A stretch of DNA of 29,751 bases from the NCBI GenBank assembly GCA_023412475.1, contig JAEYNR010000058.1, positions 1 through 29,751 on the forward strand. Reading direction: 5' to 3'. Each line of letters opens with the position of its first letter. Position 1 is the first letter of the stretch. The notes below the pieces were generated by a model, which saw only the letters and a list, made by a program, of their open reading frames with translations, did not search any database and was not told where the DNA came from. The position numbers and the translations under genes were made by a program. The stretch comes from Fibrobacterota bacterium (GTDB lineage Bacteria > Fibrobacterota > Chitinivibrionia > Chitinivibrionales > Chitinispirillaceae). This document shows, piece by piece, positions 16,545 through 24,351 of the stretch.

Positions 16545-17528
16545 ATGGCCAGGAAACCCAGACTCTGCGTTTCAGATGTCATTCACCATGTCATTGCCAA
16601 GGTCATAGATTCCCGGGTCCTTTTCTGTGATTCCACCGATAAAGATAAATTTATAGACCTTCTTAACAAATTCCTGATCACTACAAAATTTGAGCTTATG
16701 GGAATAGCTTTCTACCCCCAACATTACGAAATGGCCCTGCGTTTGAATCATTCTCCAATGAAAGATCTTTTTCAGAGATTTCATAGCGCTTATGCCCGCT
16801 ATTACAATAAAAAACATGGTTTTGAGGGTTATTTTTTTCAGGGAAGGCCTAAATCTATACCAGTTGAAGATGGTCCCTATGCTCAGCAGCTTATCGCGTA
16901 TCTTCACACCGGCCCCACCAGAGCTGGACTGTGCAAAACTATCGAAGAGCTGGATAATTTCAAAGACTGTACTCATTCTGCAGTAATGGGAAACAGCCAT
17001 TTCCCGAATCTGAGAATCGATCAGATTCTTAAGCTTTACTCCAGCGATGGTGTTGTCGATCCTAAAGTCTTCTACCACAAAACTATCCAGCAGATGATGG
17101 AAAAATGCGACTTATTTCAGGATTTTCTCGAAATGCTAAAGGCTTCCAATGAGGACAAACAGAGCATGTTTAAGTCCGGTTATTGGATCATCGGGAGCCC
17201 TGAATTTATAAAAGATGCACTCAAACAGGACAGAGAGAAAAGAATCCGCATGGCCAATTATGTGAGAACTAACTGGGATCATGACAGATTGGCAGAGTTT
17301 GTTTTTTCCAGGATGCCGGTTTCGGTAGATGATATAAAAAGAAGAGGAAGGCAAAATGCGCTCTCAGAAGCTCGCAAGCTATACTGCTACTTTGCGGTAA
17401 CTATACTTGAGATGACAACTCTTAGTACTGCAGAAAAACTGAATGTAACCAGTACTGCTGTGTGTAGATTGGCAAGAGAGGGGAAAAGTATTGCTAAAAA
17501 CAAGGGCATAGAATTATTAATCGACTAA
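16545..17528 (+). CDS. REP-associated tyrosine transposase (RAYT)-like, Y1_Tnp family
   Basis: 327-aa protein with the IS200/REP Y1 transposase fold at 1-135. It opens with MARKPR as many relatives do. The HUH region reads FYPQHYEMAL (57-66). Relatives usually have NHFHLL, so H60 is kept but the second His is Glu62. SAYARYYNKKHG (81-92) and YFFQGRPKSI (96-105) are conserved, and Y119 in AYLHTGPTRAGL aligns with the catalytic tyrosine of the usual YIHLNPVRAGL. The C-terminal half ends in a helix-turn-helix (about 285-320, STAEKLNVTSTAVCRLAREG) like that of RAYT groups with a DnaA-C-type tail. GAGG lies 10 nt before the ATG. REP-like motifs surround the gene on both sides. It is full length, but the HxE change may impair catalysis. 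Confidence 0.82.
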   Translation: MARKPRLCVSDVIHHVIAKVIDSRVLFCDSTDKDKFIDLLNKFLITTKFELMGIAFYPQHYEMALRLNHSPMKDLFQRFHSAYARYYNKKHGFEGYFFQGRPKSIPVEDGPYAQQLIAYLHTGPTRAGLCKTIEELDNFKDCTHSAVMGNSHFPNLRIDQILKLYSSDGVVDPKVFYHKTIQQMMEKCDLFQDFLEMLKASNEDKQSMFKSGYWIIGSPEFIKDALKQDREKRIRMANYVRTNWDHDRLAEFVFSRMPVSVDDIKRRGRQNALSEARKLYCYFAVTILEMTTLSTAEKLNVTSTAVCRLAREGKSIAKNKGIELLID

Positions 17529-17771
17529 AAAAGAGATCTGCCTGATGATAAACTTAACTTTTTTAATCCCTGCTTTAGTATTGTAAATAAAATTATTTAC
17601 ACGACAAACTCAGGCTAAGGTTTTTGAAAAAAAAAAACGTTAGAATTCCAATTTCGAAGGTTTAAATTTTTTCTTGAGTCCTGCATTTAAATTTTTTCCT
17701 GGACTGGTGCTATTAGAGTTTAGTTAAGATTTTGTCGATTTCATAGCTTTCTTCCGTCTTTTTCAATAAAA

Positions 17772-17784
17772 GGGACGGAGGAAA
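17772..17784 (+). repeat. REP-like motif copy, 3' of transposase
   Basis: Exact consensus GGGACGGAGGAAA, 244 bp after the transposase stop, in the same orientation as the upstream cluster. A matching TTTCC occurs about 30 bp further on, so a loose hairpin is possible. Confidence 0.6.
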
Positions 17785-17985
17785 TTTAATTTTGATACAT
17801 CTCTGTAGTTTTTTCCGACTACACTCAGTGAATCCAATCCTTTATTGACTTGCGCGTTACTGTCTCCAGCCCACATTCATTCTCCTTTTCCTGCCTTAAC
17901 ACCTACAGCTTAAAAAACCGATTTTCAAGGGAAGGATACCGCCCCCTAAAGAGTAATTCTGTAGCATTTATCTACCGTCTCGCAT

Positions 17986-18101
17986 TTTCCTCCGTTCCCA
18001 ATAACAGGAACTGTGAAAAATTAGCGACATCTTCAAAAAAATCACCTGAAAGCATTTACTGTAGAAATTCACTTACCGTATCGAAAAGTTTCCTCCGTCC
18101 C
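17986..18101 (-). repeat. REP-like motif pair in inverted orientation
   Basis: Two minus-oriented copies 103 bp apart: 17986-17999 (reads GGGAACGGAGGAAA on the minus strand, one extra base) and 18089-18101 (exact consensus). Together with cluster A they bracket the transposase region with opposite orientations. Confidence 0.6.
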
Positions 18102-18361
18102 TCAAAAACAGTAGAAGTAATGACTCCCCACACCTTTTTGCACAAGTGAAGTTTTTCCAAACAATGTACACACTTCATAATCTGAACATTCATCCCGATT
18201 ACTGACCTCAATTTAATCATTGCTGCATTCACAAAAATTGAGTGCTGTTAATATCTCATGACTACCAATCCTCCTGATAACTTTCCATAAAATCTCTTTA
18301 TGTGTGCATTTAAGCCGCAGCGCCCAGGTTACCAGATATGGAATTGCAGCATGTTTTTTAA

Positions 18362-19118
18362 ATCAATGCTGTGGTTGACACTGTTGATGGCGAAAATTGC
18401 GGAAGTGGCACCGGGTATGCCACATTCCGCATGGCTAATCGCAATGGTAAAATCGGTGATGACTGGCCGCAAAATATTTTTGTTCATTATGTGCGAGCGC
18501 GAAAGGGTGTCGTGGCATTTTCTCAGTCTCCGAAAGCGGTGGTGCGGTGATAGATATCATCGATATTGCGGGTACCGAAAGCAATTCTATTCTTCTGGAA
18601 AATGCATACAACGTGACACTGGCAAAGGTTTCGGGAATTATCGAAGAAAGTGATTTGCGTATAGCAGCACGGGCCAATGAGTTTGAAAACAGCCGCGACA
18701 TTACAATTCAGAATTTCACTTTGAAAGATTGCAACCTTAATGAGAATCCCTGCGGCAAAAACGGCGTTTTCAGAAACATTAAATTTGAAGGTCGTTCACG
18801 TGAAAATATCTGCAGTAAAATCATTGATGATTCGGTATCATCAAATCTAAGCCATCGACCACCAGTCAATGCAGAGCAGTCTTCAATGCAAAAATATCCG
18901 GTTCGACCCTTTTGATCCGTTTAACCAGGTTCTCTGCACAGAAAAAAGGATTGTCACACTTACAGATAATCTCATTCTGTGGGCAGGTACTCTTTCAGAC
19001 AAATATTACGGATCACCTGACAGAATACCATGCAGATCTGTCAGCGTTTGCCTGGGGTGTTTACACGATCAGATATGGAAACCAGGCACGCCAGGTTGTC
19101 TGGTATGGGCGAAATTGA
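18362..19118 (+). pseudogene. Broken parallel beta-helix lyase-like gene with T9SS-like C-terminus
   Basis: Three plus-strand frames join into one protein if frameshifts are undone. 18362 to about 18530 gives DGENCGSGTGYATFRMANRN. About 18520 to 18845 gives SVSESGGAVIDIIDIAG, then SILLENAYNVTLAKVSG and SRDITIQNFTLKDCNLNENP, the ladder-like repeats of a right-handed beta-helix as in pectate lyases. About 18850 to 19118 gives FNAKISGSTLLIRLTR and then GQVLFQTNITDHLTEYHADL and FAWGVYTIRYGNQARQVVW, a C-terminal sorting-type domain of secreted FCB enzymes. The 5' end is missing (in-frame TAA at 18359), so the signal peptide and N-terminal strands are gone. At least two frameshifts remain even if sequencing error explains one. 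Confidence 0.65.
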
Positions 19119-19227
19119 ATGAATCGGGATCTGGACATTCGGTTTGTTTAAAACGATGTAGAGACAAGGCATACCTTGACTCTACATTCACGGATAGAAT
19201 CCATTCGGTACCCGATATAATCAGATA

Positions 19228-19662
19228 TCAATTCATCTGTCGACAGACAGTCTCCCGATCGATATTCTCCTTCAGTGCATCCTTAAAAGAACGATTCAGC
19301 TCAATCATCTCTTCAGGCGAGTCATCATTGACTGCAATTAATATCGGTGTGGGGTTCTCGAGATAACCCATAACAGCGACATTCTCAAATACCATACCTC
19401 GCCAGGGTACCGCCTTGACCAGCCGCTTCTTAATCCATCCGGTTTCGCCCGTTGATTTCATGATTTTTAAATTCTGTTTTCCAGTTTCAACCACCTGCAG
19501 CCTATCAACTGTTCCGACTGTAAATATCGGAGTATCCCGGCCATTGGTGGTCCTTCTTTCGTAAACACTCGTATTTTCTGCTATTGCAGCCACATAGGTG
19601 ACTTCTGCATTAATTAGGACAACCATTACCAGAACGATTAATGCAACAATCAGCCTCTTCAT
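19228..19662 (-). CDS. Small secreted SH3-like domain protein
   Basis: 144-aa protein from ATG 19662, which has a strong GGAGG ribosome-binding site (GGAGGGTGGT before ATG). The longer frame to 19695 is unlikely. A hydrophobic N-terminus (MKRLIVALIVLVMVVLINA) is a signal peptide or anchor. The following region has bacterial SH3-like strands: NTSVYERRTTNGRDTPIFTV, then GTVDRLQVVETGKQNLKI and GETGWIKKRLVKAV. The C-terminal 45 residues are charged and unassigned. It lies 160 bp downstream of the FecR-like gene on the same strand, so it could be a target or part of the envelope-sensing unit, but this is context only. A REP-like hairpin sits in its upstream region. Confidence 0.6.
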   Translation of the reverse strand: MKRLIVALIVLVMVVLINAEVTYVAAIAENTSVYERRTTNGRDTPIFTVGTVDRLQVVETGKQNLKIMKSTGETGWIKKRLVKAVPWRGMVFENVAVMGYLENPTPILIAVNDDSPEEMIELNRSFKDALKENIDRETVCRQMN

Positions 19663-19703
19663 ACCACCCTCCTTTTGTTGGATTATTCCTGACACTTCTT
19701 TTG

Positions 19704-19758
19704 CGGAGAAAAACTTTGGTACTTAATTTTTAAGTTTGATATTTTTTTCCTCCGTCCC
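19704..19758 (-). repeat. REP-like motif with bulged hairpin
   Basis: Minus-oriented consensus copy at 19746-19758. Its CGGAGGAAAAA pairs with TTTTTCTCCG at 19713-19704, a 10-bp stem with one bulged G. It lies between the SH3-like gene and the FecR-like gene. Confidence 0.6.
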
Positions 19759-19821
19759 CAGCGCCTCCGGAGACGCCAAACCCGGGCATCCAGTATTCAA
19801 ATACACCTACACCTTACACTC

Positions 19822-20658
19822 TCAACTGCGCGCCTGTTTCTGCACCCACGAGATATATGTCTTGAACAAGCTGGTTCTGCTCTGACAAACCTCCGGTGCA
19901 AGATTCTGCGCAACCTGTACCGCATCAAAATCCACATAAACAGTGCCTCCTGCACCAAGCTCTTGCAGTTTATCACGATGATACCTGTGGATCACTTCTG
20001 CATTTCCCTCAAACACCGCGACTTCAGTTTCCAGTTCTGTCACCACTACGCGGGTAACTGCTCGTTTTGAAAAAACTACCGCTGCGTGCGGTGTTGCCAC
20101 AGTGATAGTATTCGGTTCGATTCCTGATACATCAAAGCTGACATTGCCCTGCGAAAGTATCACATGGTTCGGAAATTTTTTTTCTCCCTGTATTATCCGT
20201 ATCTTAGACCCCTCTTCGGAGAGAAAAAACGTACCACCGGAGAGATGATATATTGATTTCCCATTACGACTGGACACAAGATTGACAAAGTTTGGGTAAG
20301 ATTGAACTGACTTGTCTTTACGTATTATTGCAATATATAAGCCAGCAATGACAAGTAACAAAGTCGCCGCTATTGCATAGAGCTGCATCCAATGTCCAGT
20401 CAATACTTTTTTGTCTTCCCTTCCAGGGAATACTGGCTTTGCCATAACTTTGTCCAGTGCTGTAATAAAGGACTGGTCGGCCTCTGAAGAAGTACTAGCG
20501 TTATGCAACAGTGCATCAACCCCTGACTCACGCTCCAGCTCGCATCGAAGCTGTGGATCATGAATAAGCATCTCATAAAAGGTAGCTAAAGCCTCTGTGT
20601 CCATTTTTCCACTCAGAAAGCGCTCTATCTGTTTTCTGTTTTCGCTTTCACTCATCAT
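19822..20658 (-). CDS. FecR-like anti-sigma factor
   Basis: 278-aa single-pass protein. A cytoplasmic N-terminus (1-90) with an anti-sigma-like helical start is followed by a membrane segment at 91-112 (MQLYAIAATLLLVIAGLYIA). The periplasmic part at about 130-235 has the FecR pattern: LSGGTFFLSEEGSKIRI, LSQGNVSFDVS, TVATPHAAVVFSKRAVTRVV and VAVFEGNAEV. Its ATG is inside the end of the sigma gene (11-bp overlap), the usual sign of a sigma/anti-sigma pair made in fixed ratio. No TonB-dependent receptor gene is nearby, so the signal is unknown. A few residues at the C-terminus after the FecR domain are unassigned. Confidence 0.8.
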   Translation of the reverse strand: MMSESENRKQIERFLSGKMDTEALATFYEMLIHDPQLRCELERESGVDALLHNASTSSEADQSFITALDKVMAKPVFPGREDKKVLTGHWMQLYAIAATLLLVIAGLYIAIIRKDKSVQSYPNFVNLVSSRNGKSIYHLSGGTFFLSEEGSKIRIIQGEKKFPNHVILSQGNVSFDVSGIEPNTITVATPHAAVVFSKRAVTRVVVTELETEVAVFEGNAEVIHRYHRDKLQELGAGGTVYVDFDAVQVAQNLAPEVCQSRTSLFKTYISWVQKQARS

Positions 20659-21205
20659 ACTTAAACCCCTTTTTTAACAGTTCCTTTTTCAATCGTACAC
20701 GTGCTGCACTAAGCCTGACAAAGAATGCAGGTATCGAGACCTGTAGTTTTTCTGCAGCCTCCTCACCAGATTTCTGTTGCAGATAATACAGCTCGCAGGC
20801 CACCCTCATTCCCTCTGGTAACTTTGCAACCGCATCGAGTACTGTGGTGCGGCTTTCTTTGTCAATAACACTTGAGAGCCCGTCTGCGGCGTTAAGATCA
20901 GGAAAGATCTCTCCAACCTGCTGTACTGGTTCGATTTTTTTCCGATCTCTGGCATGCCTGCGGTTCGAATCGATACACTGGTTTGCCGCAATGCGGTAGA
21001 TCCATGTGGAAAACCGGCATGTACCGGTAAACTCCACTATTGATCCTGCCACCTTCATGCAAATATTCTGCATAACATCCTCTCTGGCCGTGTCATCCCA
21101 TGCAAATCTGCGAACCACTGCTTCAATTAATGCCCTGTGCATCATCAGAAGCTTTCTGAGTGCTTTACGATCTCCGTGCTGCGCAATTTCAATCAGTTCT
21201 TTCAT
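20648..21205 (-). CDS. ECF-type RNA polymerase sigma factor
   Basis: About 185-aa sigma-70-family protein with only regions 2 and 4. Region 2 runs from about 20 to 95 and includes DVMQNICMKVAGSI and the core-binding/-10 segment FSTWIYRIAANQCIDSNRR. Region 4 runs from about 125 to 180, with AVAKLPEGMRVACELYYLQQ and the recognition helix area SGEEAAEKLQVSIPAFFVRL. GTG at 21211 and ATG at 21205 are both possible. ATG is favoured by AGGG five bases before it. It precedes and overlaps the FecR-like gene. Such pairs normally autoregulate, but I could not identify their promoter by eye. Confidence 0.88.
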   Translation of the reverse strand: MKELIEIAQHGDRKALRKLLMMHRALIEAVVRRFAWDDTAREDVMQNICMKVAGSIVEFTGTCRFSTWIYRIAANQCIDSNRRHARDRKKIEPVQQVGEIFPDLNAADGLSSVIDKESRTTVLDAVAKLPEGMRVACELYYLQQKSGEEAAEKLQVSIPAFFVRLSAARVRLKKELLKKGFKYDE

Positions 21206-21722
21206 GTTCACCCTGTTATATTGGACGATATTAACTGGAAAATATAAGGTAGAAAAAACATGCCCTGTCTCTACACTTTATTGCAAAAATAATCCACCGC
21301 GACGTGAACCACAGGATTCCACAAGCAGACCTAACCGATCACAGAAATTATAAACAAACAATCTTTGTACTTTATAGCATGTACCTATTCTCACGGAATA
21401 GACCATTATTTCTGAAATTTATTATGTTAATTCCAGGTTTTATCTTTTATTAATCGGATCTTTAATAACTATTTTTCAGCTTTATTAGTTGCTACATCAA
21501 TAGTTATGATATTATCTTTACATTATTGAATCGTTTCGCGTACCAATGTTTGAATGAGGATAAATCATCGAAAAAACGACATAATAGTATCTCTCTTCTT
21601 TAAAAATGAGTTTCCAACAGGTGGTAAAGATTTGTAAAAGTAATTGAAAAGTTTCCTCGTTCTTACCAGCTTGAAGAATCCCGTATCACTTAATAATCTT
21701 CAAAACAGTCAAAGGAGTGGAC
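21206..21722. other. AT-rich divergent intergenic region
   Basis: Regulatory gap of about 515 bp between the divergent sigma-factor and SPFH genes, strongly AT-rich. No credible small gene. A possibly decayed REP-like motif (TTTCCTCGTTCT) sits at 21652-21663. Promoters for both flanking genes must lie here, but no sequence stands out enough to list. Confidence 0.4.
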
Positions 21723-22670
21723 ATGAGTAATTATGAATTTGACCCACAGGCCTTCTGGATTGTAGTTGCATCTTTTTTTGTCGTGATCATTTCCGGAATA
21801 AGGATTGTTCGTCCCACACACCGAGGCTTGATCGAATGTCTAGGCAAATATAGTCGATTTGCAATGCCGGGTTTCCACTGGATAATTCCTCTTGGAATTG
21901 ATAGAATGTACAAAATCAATATTACCGAACAGATGACTGAATCAGGTCCTCGAGAAATGATTACCAATGACAATCTGAATGCTCTTATAGATGCTCAAAT
22001 TTACTTCAGGGTCAAACCAGATGAGGAAAATGTAAAAAAATCTCAGTACAATGTTTATAATGTTGATGTGCAAATCGTAGCATTAGCAAAAACGACCCTT
22101 CGAAATATCATCGGTACACTTACAATGAAATCGGCAAACAGTGAACGAAACAAAATCAATGATGCTCTTTATGAAACTCTTACAAAAGAAACTTCAACCT
22201 GGGGAATCGATATAATAAGAACTGAGCTCAAGCAAATTGAGCCACCTAAGGATGTTCAGGAAAACATGAATAAAATCGTAAAGGCAGAAAATGACAAAAT
22301 TGCCGCAGTCGATATAGCCACCGCTGCTGAAACAATCGCTGATGGTCAAAAAAGAGCAAATATCAAACAAGCTGAAGGTATAAAACAAGCTAAAATTTTA
22401 CAAGCTGAAGGTGAAGCTGAAGCTATCCGTTTGGTAAATGAAGCTGCCAACCGATATTTCACTGGCAATGCACAAATTTTGAAAAAATTGGAAACCGTTC
22501 AAAAGGCTCTCGAAGAAAACACCAAAATCATTGTCCCCTCAAATCAGGATTTGGTTAATGTCATAGGTGATATGGCCGGAATTGTACCCACCAAAAGAGA
22601 GCTTCATAAGCAGGAGACTACAAAAAATTATCAACAGATCGAAAATGAAGAAAAAAGTGTAATGGCTTAA
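21723..22670 (+). CDS. SPFH/stomatin-like membrane protein
   Basis: 315-aa protein of the stomatin/prohibitin/flotillin/HflK-C superfamily, which forms oligomeric membrane scaffolds that modulate membrane proteases and domains. ATG 21723 follows AAAGGAG by 5 nt. The GTG at 21717 is part of that site. One N-terminal anchor (about 10-25, FWIVVASFFVVIISG) precedes the SPFH domain at about 25-190: RPTHRGLIECLGKYSRFAMP, GFHWIIPLGIDRM, NLNALIDAQIYFRV and TLRNIIGTLTM. A helical Ala/Glu-rich segment follows (190-245, QAEGIKQAKILQAEGEAEAI), typical of the family. No NfeD partner gene is adjacent. Most like the slipin/QmcA branch. Confidence 0.88.
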   Translation: MSNYEFDPQAFWIVVASFFVVIISGIRIVRPTHRGLIECLGKYSRFAMPGFHWIIPLGIDRMYKINITEQMTESGPREMITNDNLNALIDAQIYFRVKPDEENVKKSQYNVYNVDVQIVALAKTTLRNIIGTLTMKSANSERNKINDALYETLTKETSTWGIDIIRTELKQIEPPKDVQENMNKIVKAENDKIAAVDIATAAETIADGQKRANIKQAEGIKQAKILQAEGEAEAIRLVNEAANRYFTGNAQILKKLETVQKALEENTKIIVPSNQDLVNVIGDMAGIVPTKRELHKQETTKNYQQIENEEKSVMA

Positions 22671-22685
22671 TGAAAGTCTATTTAA

Positions 22686-22731
22686 GACCCGGTTGGTAGC
22701 GTTTATATCAGTCGGGTCGTTCCTCCGTCCC
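22686..22731 (-). repeat. REP-like motif with hairpin at the SPFH 3' end
   Basis: Minus-oriented motif GGGACGGAGGAAC (22731-22719) continues directly into the hairpin GACCCG (22718-22713) and CGGGTC (22691-22686). It begins 15 bp after the SPFH stop codon and could act on the SPFH transcript 3' end, but it lacks a U tract. Confidence 0.6.
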
Positions 22732-22897
22732 TCCTGCTGCTGATCCGTACAATCCCCAGACTTTGCCTACGGTTACACAATATCGCATTATCAGTGCAAA
22801 GCCAGTCATCGCACCTCCTATTTGTGAAATTTGATTGACCCGGCCCATAACAGGCAAAATTCACGGCTAAGCCTCCGCTCAGAAAAGCCGCGCAATT

Positions 22898-22944
22898 TTT
22901 CCTCCGTCCCCCAAATAATTCCCCAAAACAAGGGACGGAGGAAA
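22898..22944. repeat. Inverted pair of REP-like motifs
   Basis: Exact consensus in minus orientation at 22898-22910 and plus orientation at 22932-22944, giving a perfect 13-bp inverted repeat around a 21-bp spacer. This resembles a REPIN, the two-REP mobile unit of other RAYT systems. Confidence 0.65.
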
Positions 22945-22960
22945 TCCTGGCAGCATCTCT

Positions 22961-23149
22961 TCATTTACTCCTATTCACACCCGGCAAAATCAACTTACCT
23001 TTGACTTCCCCTCTCCCATCTTCTCCCAGTTTCCATAATACCCCTGTTCCTCCACCAGATGAATCACTCTTTATATTGTATACCTGCTTGGTTAGTCCCG
23101 AAACACTCAGAATTACTATCTCTCTTATTCCTAAATTATTGTCATTTTA
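22961..23149 (-). pseudogene. Possible C-terminal remnant of a secreted protein
   Basis: Minus-strand frame of about 62 codons with no ATG, closed upstream by a stop. It reads IREIVILSVSGLTKQVYNIK, then GTGVLWKLGEDGRGEV and GKLILPGVNRSK. The spacing of VYN, W-x-x-G-x-DGRG and a final strand is loosely like the FlgD-type C-terminal domains elsewhere in the window. Weak evidence. It could be chance. Confidence 0.2.
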
Positions 23150-23168
23150 ATAAATTTCATGTTATATT
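23139..23168 (+). promoter_or_regulatory. Predicted promoter of the WYL regulator
   Basis: TTGTCA at 23139-23144 and TATATT at 23163-23168, spaced 18 bp, in very AT-rich DNA. The start would be near 23175, about 60 nt before the coding region. Predicted by eye. Confidence 0.45.
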
Positions 23169-23235
23169 AATTTATTGTCTTTGCTGATGTATTATTGTTT
23201 TAAGGTCTTTTAAAATCAGGGAGATTCTTTTGTAG

Positions 23236-24198
23236 ATGAAAAGCACTACTGATGCAGAAAAAATAATCGGAATTCTGATTGAAAACCCAAATGGTTTAAA
23301 AAGAGATCAAATCTTAAGGAAAACTGCCCTAGGCAGTGAAGCATCATTTTACAGAGCCTTAAGAACTGCAAAAGATATAACAAATAACGGCATTTTCTGC
23401 AGTCACGGTAAATATTTCATCTCTGAAAACTGTTACTCTCCAGAAGAAAACCGACTCTTGCTGCATGATGATGAATTAATTGCCCTTATCTCTGTATATC
23501 ACATTATTTCAGGAATGACCTCCAATATTCTTCACCAGGTGATAGAACCAATAAGAGATAAGATTAACAAGCTGGTTAACATTTCTGTTAAAAACCCCTC
23601 AAAATGGGTGGAAAAAATCCGCATTCTGGATTCACATTACCGAAAATTCGAAAAAAGTGTCTTTTTTAAAATTGCTCAGGCAATTGCCAGAGAACGCGTC
23701 ATTAAGTTCCAATACACAGATCACGCCGGTAATCAGTCCACAAGGACCGTATCACCAAAACAACTTGTAAGGTATAAAGATAACTGGTACCTTGATGGAT
23801 GGTGTCATAATAAAGAAGGTTTACGCATCTTCTCTCTGGACTGCATAACAGTTTTGAAATTTGATAACAAGAAGTATTTCACACCTGAAGATTATATTAT
23901 AAAGGAAATTTACGGTACATCTTATGGTATTTTTTCCGGAATCCCAACCGCAACTGCAAAAATTAAATTGTCGGGTAATGCAGCAAGATATGCTCTGAGA
24001 GAAGTATGGCACCCCAGACAAAAAACAAATAAAATGGAAAACGGTGATATTATACTGGAAATACCATTCAATAAAACTGCGGAACTTATTGGATCAATAC
24101 TGTTCTGGGCAGATGAAGCACAAGTTTTATCACCGGTTTCACTAAGAAATGAAATCGCTTCGCGCATAAAGAAAATGCATTCAACCTATCAGATTTAA
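23236..24198 (+). CDS. WYL-domain transcriptional regulator
   Basis: 320-aa protein with an N-terminal winged helix-turn-helix-like region (1-65), a helical linker, and a WYL domain at about 142-215. The namesake residues are visible in DNWYLDGWC (W184, Y185, L186), preceded by IKFQYTDHAGNQSTRTVSP and LVRYK and followed by RIFSLDCI. The remaining 100 residues fit the WCX extension. WYL proteins are ligand-sensing regulators and often control CRISPR-Cas, phage defence or DNA-damage genes. Here a CRISPR array lies about 660 bp downstream, but a lipoprotein gene stands between and no cas gene is present, so a link is only suggestive. GGGAG lies 12 nt before the ATG, a rather long spacing. Confidence 0.85.
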   Translation: MKSTTDAEKIIGILIENPNGLKRDQILRKTALGSEASFYRALRTAKDITNNGIFCSHGKYFISENCYSPEENRLLLHDDELIALISVYHIISGMTSNILHQVIEPIRDKINKLVNISVKNPSKWVEKIRILDSHYRKFEKSVFFKIAQAIARERVIKFQYTDHAGNQSTRTVSPKQLVRYKDNWYLDGWCHNKEGLRIFSLDCITVLKFDNKKYFTPEDYIIKEIYGTSYGIFSGIPTATAKIKLSGNAARYALREVWHPRQKTNKMENGDIILEIPFNKTAELIGSILFWADEAQVLSPVSLRNEIASRIKKMHSTYQI

Positions 24199-24351
24199 TC
24201 TGCTGAGCAATATTTAATCCCTTTCATTAACAAAATATCTTTTTTTTAGTTTACTGTCAGCTATTGATAGTAGATGATTGTTATATTTATGCATACCAAA
24301 ACTGTTGCTGTCCTTACGATTTATGGGTGCAAAAATAGAAGGGAGAGATAA

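Larger units (their letters stand above)
17529..18361. other. Gene-free stretch with REP-like motifs and an AT palindrome
   Basis: About 830 bp without a credible gene. It holds three motif copies (17772, 17986, 18089), the AT-only palindrome TGTAAATAA-AA-TTATTTACA at 17582-17601, a ten-A run near 17627, and an imperfect direct repeat of TTTAAATTTTTTC near 17663 and 17687. A plus-strand frame at 17850-18149 crosses two motif copies and does not look like protein. Confidence 0.5.
22671..22960. other. Intergenic stretch with REP-like hairpins
   Basis: About 290 bp after the SPFH gene. Apart from the two repeat structures listed separately it holds no recognisable gene or site. Confidence 0.45.

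Noticed and set aside
17582..17601. AT-only palindrome as the transposase terminator
   Set aside because: A 9-bp stem without any G-C pair is too weak and is not followed by a U run.
17850..18149. 99-codon plus frame downstream of the transposase
   Set aside because: It crosses two REP-like motifs and reads as Ser-rich noise.
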